Shown piece by piece: positions 9,927 through 19,573 of a stretch of DNA of 64,000 nucleotides. Each line of letters opens with the position of its first letter. The stretch's first letter is position 1. The translations under genes and the position numbers were made by a program. The notes beneath the pieces were generated by a model. The model did no database searches, was not told the DNA's origin, and saw nothing but the letters and a program-made list of their open reading frames with translations. The stretch covers positions 50,027 through 114,026 of the forward strand of contig LVBD01000049.1 in the NCBI GenBank assembly GCA_001604275.1, written 5' to 3'. Source of the DNA: Spirochaetales bacterium Spiro_02 (lineage in GTDB: Bacteria > Spirochaetota > Spirochaetia > Sphaerochaetales > Sphaerochaetaceae).

Positions 9927-11213
9927 ATGAAAGATAGAGCTTCCTATAGTCTGTTGTCTCGGTATATCGGAAAGGAATTTCTCCTATCCTTCGGGGTGGC
10001 GTTCATTTTCTTTTTCTTCATATTCTTTATCAATCAGATATTGCTGCTTGCACAGCGGATTCTCCTGAAGAACGTTGATATCGTATCCGTCCTTCGTCTT
10101 GTCGTGCTCGCAATTCCGCAGTTTCTCCTCTATACGATGCCGTTCAGTTCCCTCACCGCTGCGAGCATGGTAATCGGAGATCTTTCGTCGAGAAACGAAA
10201 TCCTTGCCATCCGGTCCGCCGGCATCGCTATCAGGCATGTCTTTTTGCCGATCATCGTCCTGTCGCTGATGCTTTCTGCGCTGACTTTCGCTGTCGCCGA
10301 TATCCTGCTGCCTTGGAGCGCCGTCAAATATAAGGATCTCTACGGTTCCTTGATGCGGGAACTTCCTACGATCGAGTTGCAAAGCTATGGGGTGAATACC
10401 GTGGGAGGCAAAGTGCTTGTCAACGGACTTGTCGAGGATGCTGTAGTGCACGACATCGTTCTATTCGATATCTCCGACAAGAACGAGAGTCAGGTCGTCA
10501 GTGCTCCGACGGGTACGGTCGAACTCGTCGATATCGACAGGTTCGTATATCGACTTACGATGGACGCCCCGCTGATACTTTCCACAGACGAGTCGGACCT
10601 TCAGTCCTGGAGTGTCTCAGAGGCGGAAAGCGCGACGTTCTATCTTGATTTTTCGAATCAGATACCGACCATGACCGACTTGAGTCCTTCGCAACTTTCA
10701 ACAAGGGATTTGCTTGCAGCGATCGGATTGCGGCGCAAGGATCTGGAAAACGAATATCGCTCGATCGCCAGACAACTGAGGACGGCTCAGGAAGAACGAG
10801 CGAAACTTCTCTCGACGCTGGACGTTCCCCAAGCAAACGACGCCGATCCCCTTGAGGTCGCACGGACGCTGGATACGTTGGAGCGTGACATACGGAAGCT
10901 ATCAGCGCAACGTCCTGTGAATTTCTACCACCAGTACTATCGTGCCGAGCTGCATAAGAAATTCGCCTTGTCCGCCGCATGTTTCTTTCTTGTATTCGTC
11001 GCTTTTCCGTTATCCTTCATTCGGGTGAAGCATGGACGATTGATCGGTTTCGGCTTGTCGATGCTAGTCGCATGCCTCTATTGGTTCCTGCTTTTTTTTG
11101 CACAGCTTAAGATCTTTGATGTCGCAGTCTCTCCCGGGTTCTTGATCTGGGCTCCTGATGCGATCATGTTCTGTTTCGGCGGTTTGATGCTGTTGACGAT
11201 GAGGCGCCTATGA
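9927..11213 (+). CDS. lptF: LptF/LptG (YjgP/YjgQ) family permease with extra coiled-coil insert
   Basis: YjgP/YjgQ permeases form the inner-membrane channel of the lipid (LPS) export machine with the ATPase LptB. The ATG at 9927 (428 aa) has GGGAG 8 nt upstream; an ATG at 9912 lacks a site. Membrane segments flank a periplasmic beta domain (two or three helices in residues 10-115, three more after about 350). Oddly, a charged helical stretch of about 70 residues near 265-335 precedes the last membrane block, making the protein longer than the ~360 usual for the family. The gene is paired with a second family member at 11210. Whether the cargo is LPS or another outer-membrane lipid cannot be read from the sequence, so the symbol is by homology only. 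Confidence 0.8.
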   Translation: MKDRASYSLLSRYIGKEFLLSFGVAFIFFFFIFFINQILLLAQRILLKNVDIVSVLRLVVLAIPQFLLYTMPFSSLTAASMVIGDLSSRNEILAIRSAGIAIRHVFLPIIVLSLMLSALTFAVADILLPWSAVKYKDLYGSLMRELPTIELQSYGVNTVGGKVLVNGLVEDAVVHDIVLFDISDKNESQVVSAPTGTVELVDIDRFVYRLTMDAPLILSTDESDLQSWSVSEAESATFYLDFSNQIPTMTDLSPSQLSTRDLLAAIGLRRKDLENEYRSIARQLRTAQEERAKLLSTLDVPQANDADPLEVARTLDTLERDIRKLSAQRPVNFYHQYYRAELHKKFALSAACFFLVFVAFPLSFIRVKHGRLIGFGLSMLVACLYWFLLFFAQLKIFDVAVSPGFLIWAPDAIMFCFGGLMLLTMRRL

Positions 11214-12298
11214 GATTGCTCGACCGATATGTTCTGTGGAGTATCCTCAAGGTCACACTTGTCACTCTGGCGCTTTGCACTTTGATGCTAGTCGGTGTGG
11301 ATTTGTTCACCAACCTCGATTCATACTTGCAGAACGATGTTTCATGGGGGCAGATACTGAGGATGTCGGGACTGTATATCCCTCAGGCGATGTTGATCGT
11401 GATCGGTCCCGCCGCACTATTCTCGACCACGTATTTTCTTTCGATGCTCCAGGCGAACAACGAGATGATCTCGTTGCTCAATGCCGGGATTCCCTACAGG
11501 AGAATCCTTGCACCCTGTCTGATACTGGCGCTCCTGTTCAGCATTGGACAGTTCGCGTTGAACGAAACATTTGGGATCAAATGCGAGGTCAGGCGTGAGG
11601 TTCTGTCCGATGAATTGTTCGGACAGCGTTCCTCCTATGACAACCGGAATGTCACTTTGTCGGACGTCAACGGCGGGTTCGTGATCCACGCCGCAAGATA
11701 TCGCGCGCAAGAGCGGAGGATCATTGACGTCGTGGTCGTGCTCCGAGACGATGCGGGGGCCATCCGTGGCCGTGTCGATGCCTCCAGAGGCGATTGGGAC
11801 GAGGTTCTCGGCAGTTGGGTGCTCAAGGATGCGACTGTCTATCTGCTTGATCGGCAAGGGAATGAGGTCAGTTCGTACTACACGCCGGTCTTCGACGATA
11901 TCGTGATCGATGTCGAGCCGGAACTATTTCGCAACCTCTCGGCTGATATCAAGACGATGGATCTGGATACCGCGGTCAGATATCTGCGGAGAATGAAATA
12001 TCTTGAACCCTCCAGGTGGGTAGTATATAGTACGGAATTCTGGGAGCGAGTTCTTGGATGCGTTTCACCGTTCATATTGATGCTGATCGCTTGTTCCATC
12101 AACTATCGGTTCAAGAAGAACGTACTGCTGTTCAGCATCATCTCGAGCCTGTGCGTCGCTGTCGTCTACTATGTCGTGCAGATGCTCACCTTGATTCTCG
12201 CCAAGCAGGGGGTGATTCCTCCTGTGTTCGGAATGCTCATTCCTATGATCGTCGTCTTCCTGCTTCCTTTGCTGGAAAGCCGGCTACTGCTTGCGTAG
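11210..12298 (+). CDS. lptG: LptF/LptG (YjgP/YjgQ) family permease
   Basis: This is the second subunit of the pair, 362 residues, the usual family length. It starts MRLLDRYVLWSILKVTLVTL with the first membrane helix at about 12-35. The core includes a periplasmic beta domain around 130-240 and three C-terminal helices (about 275-360). The start overlaps the preceding stop (ATGA), which argues for fixed 1:1 expression of the two permeases. The LptB-like ATPase partner is not in the window; the LolD-like ATPase at 50386 belongs to a different transporter. Confidence 0.82.
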   Translation: MRLLDRYVLWSILKVTLVTLALCTLMLVGVDLFTNLDSYLQNDVSWGQILRMSGLYIPQAMLIVIGPAALFSTTYFLSMLQANNEMISLLNAGIPYRRILAPCLILALLFSIGQFALNETFGIKCEVRREVLSDELFGQRSSYDNRNVTLSDVNGGFVIHAARYRAQERRIIDVVVVLRDDAGAIRGRVDASRGDWDEVLGSWVLKDATVYLLDRQGNEVSSYYTPVFDDIVIDVEPELFRNLSADIKTMDLDTAVRYLRRMKYLEPSRWVVYSTEFWERVLGCVSPFILMLIACSINYRFKKNVLLFSIISSLCVAVVYYVVQMLTLILAKQGVIPPVFGMLIPMIVVFLLPLLESRLLLA

Positions 12299-12364
12299 GA
12301 GATGGAGAGTTCGGTATAACTGATTGATGTCGGCGGGATTCCGCTGTACGAAAGAGAGGTTCCC

Positions 12365-13489
12365 ATGTCCGGGATTTTTACATTGACGCACCAAGATTCG
12401 CATTCTCATGCTCGCTGCGGCGTGGTCGATCTTCCCCACGGTCCGGTCCAGACTCCGGCGTTCATGCCCGTCGGTACCAACGGTACGGTCAAGGGCATCT
12501 ACCATGACAAGGTCGAGGATATCGGCTACCGTCTGATCCTCGGGAACACCTATCATCTGTATCTGCGGCCCGGGTGCGATGTCCTGCGTCAGTTCGGTGG
12601 CCTGCATCGGTTTTCCAACTGGAACCACAATATTCTGACCGACAGCGGGGGATTCCAGGTTTTTTCTTTGTCCGGATTACGCAAGATCAAGGACGAAGGG
12701 GTGCATTTTCAAAGTCATATCGATGGCAGCCGGCATACTTTCACCCCTGAGAAAGTGGTCGATATCCAGAGCATCATCGGTAGCGACATCGCCATGGTTC
12801 TCGATGTGTGCACGCCTCCGGATATCGAATATCGTGCGGCCAAGGAGGCCTGGCGTGTGACGAAACTCTGGGCAGAACGGTCCCTCACGCATAGGAACGA
12901 ACTGGGCGAGCGCTTTCAAGGAAACCTCTTCGGTATCGTGCAGGGGAATTTCTACAAGGATCTTCGCAAGGAAAGTGCGGAAACACTCAGCGAAATGGAT
13001 TTTCCCGGCATCGCCATCGGCGGATTATCAGTGGGGGAGGAGCCGGACGTCTTCAATGAATATCTTGCTTATACCGCCGAATATGTGACGAAGGAAAAGC
13101 CGCGGTACGTGATGGGAATCGGAAGTCCTGACTATATCCTCGAAGCTGTCGAGAACGGCATCGATCTGTTCGATTGTGTCTTGGCTACGCGGATGGCGAG
13201 GAACGGAGCGGTCTTCACCGACGACGGCGTGCTTGTGTTGAAGAAAGCCGTGAATAAATTCAGCGAAGAACCGCTGGATCCTGAATGTTCCTGCACCGCC
13301 TGTACGAAATATTCGCGCGCATATCTCCATCATATGGTAAAATGTAACGAGATGCTCGGCGGTATGCTGGCGACGGAACACAATCTGACATATCTGTACC
13401 GGTTGATGCAACGGATACGCTCCGCGATCCTTGAGGATCGGTTCAAGGAATTCAAGAAGGAATATCTGGCGAGATTCTATGGACGATGA
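12365..13489 (+). CDS. tgt: tRNA-guanine(34) transglycosylase
   Basis: Bacterial Tgt exchanges G34 for preQ1 in tRNAs with GUN anticodons (Asp, Asn, His, Tyr), on the way to queuosine; the tRNA-Tyr(GUA) in this window would be a substrate. The 374-residue TIM-barrel enzyme carries the base-recognition motif DSGGFQVFSL (D93 on), the nucleophile context FDCVLATR (D270) and the zinc site C-x-C-x2-C with a downstream histidine (CSCTAC...HH). The gene overlaps murJ by 11 bp. Confidence 0.96.
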   Translation: MSGIFTLTHQDSHSHARCGVVDLPHGPVQTPAFMPVGTNGTVKGIYHDKVEDIGYRLILGNTYHLYLRPGCDVLRQFGGLHRFSNWNHNILTDSGGFQVFSLSGLRKIKDEGVHFQSHIDGSRHTFTPEKVVDIQSIIGSDIAMVLDVCTPPDIEYRAAKEAWRVTKLWAERSLTHRNELGERFQGNLFGIVQGNFYKDLRKESAETLSEMDFPGIAIGGLSVGEEPDVFNEYLAYTAEYVTKEKPRYVMGIGSPDYILEAVENGIDLFDCVLATRMARNGAVFTDDGVLVLKKAVNKFSEEPLDPECSCTACTKYSRAYLHHMVKCNEMLGGMLATEHNLTYLYRLMQRIRSAILEDRFKEFKKEYLARFYGR

Positions 13490-15083
13490 CGAAGTCGATC
13501 TGCAGCGCACATCAGGATCCATTGGACGTGATGGCTCCGCACGACGCGGGGCGCGAAACTCTATCGTCATCATGGTCTGCACATTGTTGTCGCGGCTGCT
13601 CGGCATCGTCAAGGCAAGGGCGATCAGCGGAGTCTTCGGTGCGACAGGAATTGCCGATGTCATCAACTTTACCTTCAACATTCCGAACAACTTCCGCAAG
13701 CTGTTCGCTGAAGGGGCGCTGACCTCCGCATATATCCCGGTGTTCTCGGCGAAACTTGAGGACGGTGCGGGACAGCTGGAGGAGTCGGAGAGATTGCTTT
13801 CCGCTCTCGTCACGTTCCAATTGCTTCTGTTCATCCCGCTGGCGGTCGTCTCCTGGATGTTCGGTCCGCAGATCATCGGATTCCTTTCCGATTTTTCCGA
13901 TCCAGCCCAGATCAGGCTTTCCGCCGGACTGTTGATATGGTTCATGGTCTTTCTCGCTACGATCAGCGTCGCTGCGGTTTTCAATGGCTTGCTGCAATGC
14001 CATGGCTCTTTCTTCACAGCCGCCGCCTCTCCATTGCTGTTCAGCATTTCCGTCATCGTTTCGGTGCTGTATGCGTCGCGATATCTTGGCGCATATTCCA
14101 TGGCTCTTGGAACAGTCGTCGGCGGTCTGCTTCAGGCTTCTGCGGCATATGTGCGTCTTCGTCGATTCGGGTACCGGCTTCGCCCGGTGTTCAACTTCCG
14201 TTTTCCAGCCTTCCGCTCGGTCATGGAAGGTTGGTGGCCGGTCATGCTTACTTCGTTGGTCTCCGTGCTCAGCCAGCAGTTCGCGTTTTATTTTGCTTCC
14301 CGTCTTCCACAAGGCAGCGTCACGGCGTTCAACAATGCGATCATCTTCTGGCAGACTCCGTATGGCATCTTCTTTACGGCGATCAGTGCGGTTTTCTTCC
14401 CAATGATGAGCCGGAATTTTCACAGAGGAGATCGGGGGGCGCTTGCGGACAGCCTCCGACGCGGACTCGAGTATCTGGCTACGTTCATGATACCAAGCGC
14501 AGTGGTGTTGATAGCATTACGGACCGAAGCTGTCGCATCGATCTTGCAGACCGGGCGTTTCTCCGTTTCCGATACTCTATTGACCGCCGAGGTCCTGTTC
14601 TGGTATCTACTCGGCATGCTGTTCGTCTCATGGTATGGGTTTTTGCAGCGTTATTGCTATTCTACCGGAACATATCGCTCCACGTTGACAGTCAGCGTGG
14701 TCGTGGCTACGATCGACGTGCTGCTCACTTGGACGATGGTATCTGCAGGGGTTGGCGTCAGAGCTCTTGCCATTGCGAATTCAATATCGTATTTCGTCGG
14801 ATTCGTCATACTCTATGCAATGACGGTTTCCCGGCTCCATGAGTTCTCGAACCGGAGGATGCTGTACACGATGCTGAAGATCTGCGTTGCGAATATTCCA
14901 CTTGCGGCGGCTTGCCGATGGTACGTTGGACTTGGGTTCGACTGGTGGGTTTCCGGTTCGACGTTCGGCAACCTGCTGAGGCTTTCAGGCCTGCTTCTGG
15001 GCGCAGTAGCCATAGTGTTTGTTTCATATTCACTACTTCGCGTCGAGTTCCTTTCCGTTTTAAAGCGACGTCGGCACGAATAA
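13479..15083 (+). CDS. murJ: Lipid II flippase MurJ
   Basis: MurJ moves lipid II across the inner membrane for peptidoglycan synthesis. The start is the ATG at 13479 inside the end of tgt (534 aa); the upstream extension of the frame is tgt coding sequence. After a polar N-terminal tail of about 25 residues come the family hallmark GIVKARAISGVFGATGIADVI..., the FRKLFAEGALTSAYIPVF loop, and about 14 hydrophobic segments to the C-terminus. It is the last gene of the + strand block, facing greA. Confidence 0.93.
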   Translation: MDDDEVDLQRTSGSIGRDGSARRGARNSIVIMVCTLLSRLLGIVKARAISGVFGATGIADVINFTFNIPNNFRKLFAEGALTSAYIPVFSAKLEDGAGQLEESERLLSALVTFQLLLFIPLAVVSWMFGPQIIGFLSDFSDPAQIRLSAGLLIWFMVFLATISVAAVFNGLLQCHGSFFTAAASPLLFSISVIVSVLYASRYLGAYSMALGTVVGGLLQASAAYVRLRRFGYRLRPVFNFRFPAFRSVMEGWWPVMLTSLVSVLSQQFAFYFASRLPQGSVTAFNNAIIFWQTPYGIFFTAISAVFFPMMSRNFHRGDRGALADSLRRGLEYLATFMIPSAVVLIALRTEAVASILQTGRFSVSDTLLTAEVLFWYLLGMLFVSWYGFLQRYCYSTGTYRSTLTVSVVVATIDVLLTWTMVSAGVGVRALAIANSISYFVGFVILYAMTVSRLHEFSNRRMLYTMLKICVANIPLAAACRWYVGLGFDWWVSGSTFGNLLRLSGLLLGAVAIVFVSYSLLRVEFLSVLKRRRHE

Positions 15084-15094
15084 CGCTGCATACA

Positions 15095-15120
15095 AGAAAA
15101 AACCGCCCCTGTCGGGGCGG
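15095..15120 (-). terminator. Rho-independent terminator of the greA-type gene
   Basis: Read on the minus strand, a perfect CCGCCCC/GGGGCGG stem (15103-15120) with a 4-nt loop is followed by TTTTTT, the classic intrinsic terminator layout. On the plus strand it lacks a T run, so it mainly serves the minus-strand gene, though it may also slow transcription leaving murJ. Confidence 0.85.
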
Positions 15121-15155
15121 CCCATAGAACGTTGACGAGCTATGTCCTGTACATT

Positions 15156-17843
15156 TTACCAAGTGAGCGCTTCGACTGACAGTACGGTAAAATCATACTG
15201 TTGCTCGTTGATCGTGAACTTCACAGTGTCGCCAGGGACATGGTTAAGTAGTCTTGTGCCGAGCGGAGCAAGGAAACTAATGATGTTCTGACTCGGATTG
15301 GACTCCCATGGCCCCATGATCCGATAGGTGATTTCGGTGTCGTCCAAGTTGTTCTTCAACTGTACTTTCGTTCCGAAGCCGATCTTAGACGCATCGACCA
15401 TTTCCGGTGTAATGACCTGGGCACGATCAAGTTCCTCGGAAAGCTTGCGCATCTGGGTATTCAGCAACCCTTGTTTCTCCTTGCCGTACTTGTATTCGGA
15501 ATTTTCCCTCAGATCGCCCATCTCCCGCGCCGTACCGATTTCTTTCGCCACTTCGGGCAGTTCGACGTTCATGATATGGTCGAGTTCCTTCTTCTTCGCG
15601 TCAAGCGATGCCTGGGTGCACAACAATCCTGTCGGTATCAAGTTGTTCCTGTCGACCCGCTCTTCTTCTTTGAATAAAGCGGGGAACTTCTCGATGATCT
15701 GATGCTTGACCTCAATCTTCTGACCCATGTCGAGTCCGACCATGTCTTCGATCAAGGAATAGACTTTTTGCGCGGCGGCTTCATCGCCCGCGTTGATGTA
15801 CTTCGTGACCGCTTTCTCGTCGAACAGGAGCGTCATGAGTAGCTTCGTATACTTCCTGTTTTCCGACACCGCCTTTCCGTTCTCGATGCAACGGAATGCA
15901 TAGTCAAGCAACTGCAGTTCGGTCAGCAGCAGCTTTTCATAGGAAACTCCCGCCTTATCCCATTGTTTCTGGTTGTATGCCCGAACGAGGTAGAGGAATG
16001 TCTCTGGATCTTCCTTATAGCTGTCCGCGCTGTCCTTGAGCAATTGCAACAGGACTTTCGACTTTCCCTGTTCTCGGAACGTCTCGGGAATATAGCTGGT
16101 GAGGTAGTGGGGGAACAGCTTGAGCAGTACCGTCTGCCAGTTCTCGGGATCGACGTCCACGACGCCGTCGATGAACGTCTTGTTGAGTTCTGAGTCCTTG
16201 ATCGCCTTGAACGTAGCCACTTTGTCCGGCAGATTGCGATACAAATCGGCGAACGTGACGTCGGTCGATGGCTGGATGAACGAAAGATGGTACTTGCCGT
16301 TCCGAAGTTCGTTGATCAGCATGTAGCTACTGATCACAATGTCTCCACTTCGGTCCGCAGAAGCCATCTGGTCGTTGAAATACCGGACCATCTCGATGAA
16401 TGAGTCGCTTTCTAGATCGCCTTTGCTTGCTATGAACTCCCTCAGAAGCCTGACTTTCTCATAGAAGTTCTTTTCTGCCTTGAAGATGTTCAGTTGTTTC
16501 TCTTCATAACTGATGGGGGTCGTCCGGACGATGTATGTATCCGCTTCGGTGGAGGAAATGTCGAACAGCGGGTTGCTCATCAACTCTTTGCGGGCGAGGG
16601 GCGTCCACTGCGTCCATTCGGATTGCGTGAGAATCGACGGGACGACTTCAGCTTTCATCGCCTTGAACGAAGCACCGTCGCCGTTGCTGCTGATCAGTGT
16701 CCGCAGCGCCCAAGGGATGTCCGTCTTGATCTTATGAGCGAGCTTCTCCTTCGGTACCGCGCTCTTAAGTACCCAGATATGAGACTTCGGGAGGACTTGC
16801 AGCGAATTGAACGCCATATCCATCGACATTTCGTGTCCACGCTTCGTGGCGAAATCGATCATGACCTTTTCATTGGCGATCTCCCGAATCCTGCCGATTC
16901 CCCAGCTTTTGTGGAAGACGAACGTTCCTTTGTCGAACGCAATGTTCTTTTCGAATACATCGATGGCGGTATGGACGTCACGGTAGTTCTGCAGAAGTCC
17001 GCTTTTCTCGATACAGGCGGTGAGTCTGCTGTGTTCCTTGTATTTTTCCTGATAGCAGGCTACGAGCGCTTCGCGGGCTTTCAAGTCCTGCGGATTGAAT
17101 TCGAGCACACGTTTCAGTACGGTGATCTTTCTCTCCATGTCGTCGCCGGAGGTGTCGTAGAGGTCGATCAACAGAACGACGGCTTTGTCATCGCCAAGTT
17201 TCGAGGCTACCCGATCGACTAGTCCCATCAGATATCCGAAGTCGTCTCCGATCAACGTAAGGAACTTGCTCCAGAGCGTCTGGATCGCGGAGAAATCTTT
17301 TGCATTCAAATATCTGAGGATGGCGCGCTTGTAGTAGAAAAGGGCGTTCTCGATGTCGCCGTTCTTCTCATACCATTCCGCGATCGCCTTCACGATGTCC
17401 ACTTCTTCGTAATCGACTTTTACCAGCCGTTCCCAAACCGAGTATTTTTCATTTTCCTTCCCTGTGGCGGCGTAGCATTCAGCTAAGGCGCGGAGCGCAT
17501 AGCGGCTTTCGTTGTTCGTAAGGATTTTTTGGCAGAGAAACTCGACAATGTTCCATTTCTTATTTTCTTCGAACAGCTCCACGAGCTGCAGCAGGCTTGA
17601 GTCATCAAGCGGATGCCTGGCGATAGATAGCACACCGGAAATATAGAGGGCCATGATGCTGTTCTTGGTGTGCGCGAGATGGTCATCGCAAATCTGCTTG
17701 ATTTCATGTTCGTCATCTTTATCGACCGTCATCAGGAACTCGTCCAGCTCCTGGAAGCTCGTGATGGTGTAGTTCGCTATCGTCGAGCGTGTCCATTTCT
17801 CTTCGGTCAACATGGTTCTGATCTTGTCGACGTTGTCACTCAT
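15156..17843 (-). CDS. greA: Transcript cleavage factor GreA with ~735-residue helical N-terminal extension
   Basis: GreA rescues backtracked RNA polymerase by stimulating cleavage of the RNA 3' end. The start is the ATG at 17843 (895 aa), with GGAGAG 7 nt upstream; the longer frame runs into non-coding sequence. The last ~160 residues are a full GreA: a coiled coil with the catalytic tip AREMGDLRENSEY (acidic D and E kept) and a C-terminal FKBP-like domain. The first ~735 residues are largely helical with TPR/HEAT-like spacing and a central strand-rich part around 340-420. From memory, spirochaetes such as Borrelia carry similarly long GreA proteins, so this is a lineage feature, not an assembly error. 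The role of the extension is unknown to me. A strong terminator follows. Confidence 0.88.
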   Translation of the reverse strand: MSDNVDKIRTMLTEEKWTRSTIANYTITSFQELDEFLMTVDKDDEHEIKQICDDHLAHTKNSIMALYISGVLSIARHPLDDSSLLQLVELFEENKKWNIVEFLCQKILTNNESRYALRALAECYAATGKENEKYSVWERLVKVDYEEVDIVKAIAEWYEKNGDIENALFYYKRAILRYLNAKDFSAIQTLWSKFLTLIGDDFGYLMGLVDRVASKLGDDKAVVLLIDLYDTSGDDMERKITVLKRVLEFNPQDLKAREALVACYQEKYKEHSRLTACIEKSGLLQNYRDVHTAIDVFEKNIAFDKGTFVFHKSWGIGRIREIANEKVMIDFATKRGHEMSMDMAFNSLQVLPKSHIWVLKSAVPKEKLAHKIKTDIPWALRTLISSNGDGASFKAMKAEVVPSILTQSEWTQWTPLARKELMSNPLFDISSTEADTYIVRTTPISYEEKQLNIFKAEKNFYEKVRLLREFIASKGDLESDSFIEMVRYFNDQMASADRSGDIVISSYMLINELRNGKYHLSFIQPSTDVTFADLYRNLPDKVATFKAIKDSELNKTFIDGVVDVDPENWQTVLLKLFPHYLTSYIPETFREQGKSKVLLQLLKDSADSYKEDPETFLYLVRAYNQKQWDKAGVSYEKLLLTELQLLDYAFRCIENGKAVSENRKYTKLLMTLLFDEKAVTKYINAGDEAAAQKVYSLIEDMVGLDMGQKIEVKHQIIEKFPALFKEEERVDRNNLIPTGLLCTQASLDAKKKELDHIMNVELPEVAKEIGTAREMGDLRENSEYKYGKEKQGLLNTQMRKLSEELDRAQVITPEMVDASKIGFGTKVQLKNNLDDTEITYRIMGPWESNPSQNIISFLAPLGTRLLNHVPGDTVKFTINEQQYDFTVLSVEALTW

Positions 17844-18309
17844 CGTTCTCTCCTTGTCATCGCCTTCCGTTACCGTCTGTACGGCCGACGGATCCGATGA
17901 CGCATGTACATGATGCCGCCCGCCGAACCGGCTGGCAGTTCGAATATTTGTTTCTCCTGCGTGAATCCGCCACCTAGGAAACAAAGTGGTCGGATTGCGT
18001 AAAAGAAAACCGGGCAGATGTGGTCCTTCACTGAGAAAAGATGAATCTGCTCGGAATTTGACTGTCTATCTGCGCACTGCGCATGCATAATGTCTATACA
18101 TATAATAGCACAACATGCTCCGATTGGCAATGGCGAATTGCATCAGTGCTCATTTGGGCCGTCCTCGCCCTGACAATCGGCTCGACCGTCCCGCATCGGT
18201 TCACAATGATCCGCTTGCCTGTGTGAGAGGAACAAGAGGAGGCGGATCGCCATGGCTCCTCAATGAGTTTTGATTTGCAAAACACTTTGTTTACTGCTAT
18301 AACTGAGTC
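17844..18309. other. 466-bp intergenic region between greA and rpe
   Basis: The region lies between divergent genes. On the right it holds a good promoter for rpe (18275-18303). Left of that is an imperfect hairpin made by GAGGAG (about 18236) with CTCCTC (about 18256), next to a strong GAGGAGG site followed by the tiny frame ATG GCT CCT CAA TGA at 18252. Towards greA there is a 13-codon, arginine-rich minus-strand frame (17870-17911). I see no tRNA, riboswitch consensus or conserved protein here. Confidence 0.6.
18275..18303 (+). promoter_or_regulatory. Sigma-70 promoter of rpe-dtd
   Basis: TTGCAA (18275-18280), a 17-bp spacer and TATAAC (18298-18303) form a good sigma-70 promoter. The predicted transcription start falls at about 18309-18311, on or next to the rpe ATG at 18310. 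Confidence 0.65.
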
Positions 18310-19038
18310 ATGGAAAGTATGAATCAAGATCTGTTTGAACCGCATGTCGAAACATCCGGAACCGACGCGAAGCGCAAGCTCGTCATTGCCCCGTCGGTTC
18401 TCTCCGCGGATTTCTCCCATATCGCGGATGAAGTCTCGACGATCAAGGATTCTGGAGCACACTGGGTTCATCTCGATGTCATGGACGGCCAGTTCGTGCC
18501 GAATATCACATTCGGACCGAAATTCATCCGAGATATCAGGTCCTGTAGCCCGCTGCCGTTCGATACACATCTGATGATCGATCGTCCGGAACGCCATATC
18601 GAGTCGTTCGCAACGGCCGGAAGCGACTATATCACCGTTCATGCGGAAGCCACCGTCCATTTGCATCGGGTTCTGCAGCAGATACGTTCCTATGGTTGCA
18701 AGGCAGGCGTCTCCATCGTACCGTCTACTCCTGTCTGTGCGATAGAACAGGTCCTGGACATCGTGGATCTTGTGCTTGTCATGACCGTGAACCCGGGGTT
18801 CGGCGGGCAGCAGTTGATTCCTTCCACGCTTCGGAAAGTCGCCCAGCTCGCCGAATTGCGGGAGGACGAAGGATACGACTATCTGGTCAGCGTCGATGGG
18901 GGAATCAACGCCAGGACCGTAGCGCAAGTATATGATAGCGGCGCCGACGTCGTGGTGGCCGGTTCCGCATTCTTCGGTGCCGATGACCGTGCCGCCTTCG
19001 TCCGACAGATGCAAGCTGCGGTGGACAGACTCTCATGA
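18310..19038 (+). CDS. rpe: Ribulose-phosphate 3-epimerase
   Basis: Rpe interconverts ribulose 5-phosphate and xylulose 5-phosphate in the pentose phosphate pathway. The 242-residue TIM barrel shows [26 protein letters not shown] (metal His and catalytic Asp), [14 protein letters not shown] and VDGGIN with the second catalytic Asp. The N-terminus is about 20 residues longer than usual: ATGs at 18310 and 18319 both precede the fold. Neither has a clear ribosome-binding site and the promoter ends 7 bp before the first, so the mRNA may be leaderless. The stop overlaps the dtd start. Confidence 0.93.
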   Translation: MESMNQDLFEPHVETSGTDAKRKLVIAPSVLSADFSHIADEVSTIKDSGAHWVHLDVMDGQFVPNITFGPKFIRDIRSCSPLPFDTHLMIDRPERHIESFATAGSDYITVHAEATVHLHRVLQQIRSYGCKAGVSIVPSTPVCAIEQVLDIVDLVLVMTVNPGFGGQQLIPSTLRKVAQLAELREDEGYDYLVSVDGGINARTVAQVYDSGADVVVAGSAFFGADDRAAFVRQMQAAVDRLS

Positions 19039-19499
19039 AAGCGGTCGTCCAGCGTGTCCGCGATGCACGAGTCGTCGTCGACGGATCTGTCGTCGGCGCG
19101 ATCGAACATGGACTTTTGGTCTATCTTGGCGTGGAGAAAGGAGATGACGAATCGTCACTTGAGCCGTTGGCCGGAAAGATCCGCCGATTGCGGATATTCT
19201 CCGATGCGAACGAGAAGATGAACCTCAGCGTCCAGGATATCGGCGGCAAGGTGCTCGTCGTCAGTCAGTTTACACTTTGCGCCGACTTGCACAAAGGCAA
19301 TCGTCCGTCTTGGGATCCAGCGGCTCCTCCCGACGTGGCGGAACGGCTGTACGAGGCGTTTCTGGATGAGTTGCGTCGGCAAGGCGTGCCGGTCGAACAT
19401 GGAACGTTTGGTGCTCATATGCATGTCACCTATGAAAACGACGGTCCCGTCACGATTCTGCTTGATTCAAGTACGATCGGTGGATCCGTGAAACATTGA
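19035..19499 (+). CDS. dtd: D-aminoacyl-tRNA deacylase
   Basis: Dtd hydrolyses D-aminoacyl-tRNAs (classically D-Tyr-tRNA) and so proofreads chirality. The 154-residue protein has both active-site signatures, VSQFTL (SQFTL motif) and [11 protein letters not shown] (the cross-subunit GPxT/GPVT motif). The ATG overlaps the rpe TGA by 4 bp, so the two genes are co-expressed, although their functions are unrelated. Confidence 0.95.
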   Translation: MKAVVQRVRDARVVVDGSVVGAIEHGLLVYLGVEKGDDESSLEPLAGKIRRLRIFSDANEKMNLSVQDIGGKVLVVSQFTLCADLHKGNRPSWDPAAPPDVAERLYEAFLDELRRQGVPVEHGTFGAHMHVTYENDGPVTILLDSSTIGGSVKH

Positions 19500-19573
19500 C
19501 TGCATTGAATCGATATTCATTTTTTTTCGGATAGTATGATGGATGTACTTTTTTCCAGCAAGGAGCGTTGAAT

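Noticed and set aside
17870..18130. 86-codon minus-strand frame between rpe and greA
   Set aside because: No ribosome-binding site at its start, no domain, and composition like non-coding DNA.
19500..19573. LexA/SOS box upstream of recA
   Set aside because: I looked for CTGT-N8-ACAG, GAAC-N4-GTTC and similar palindromes and found none; the stretch is T-rich only.
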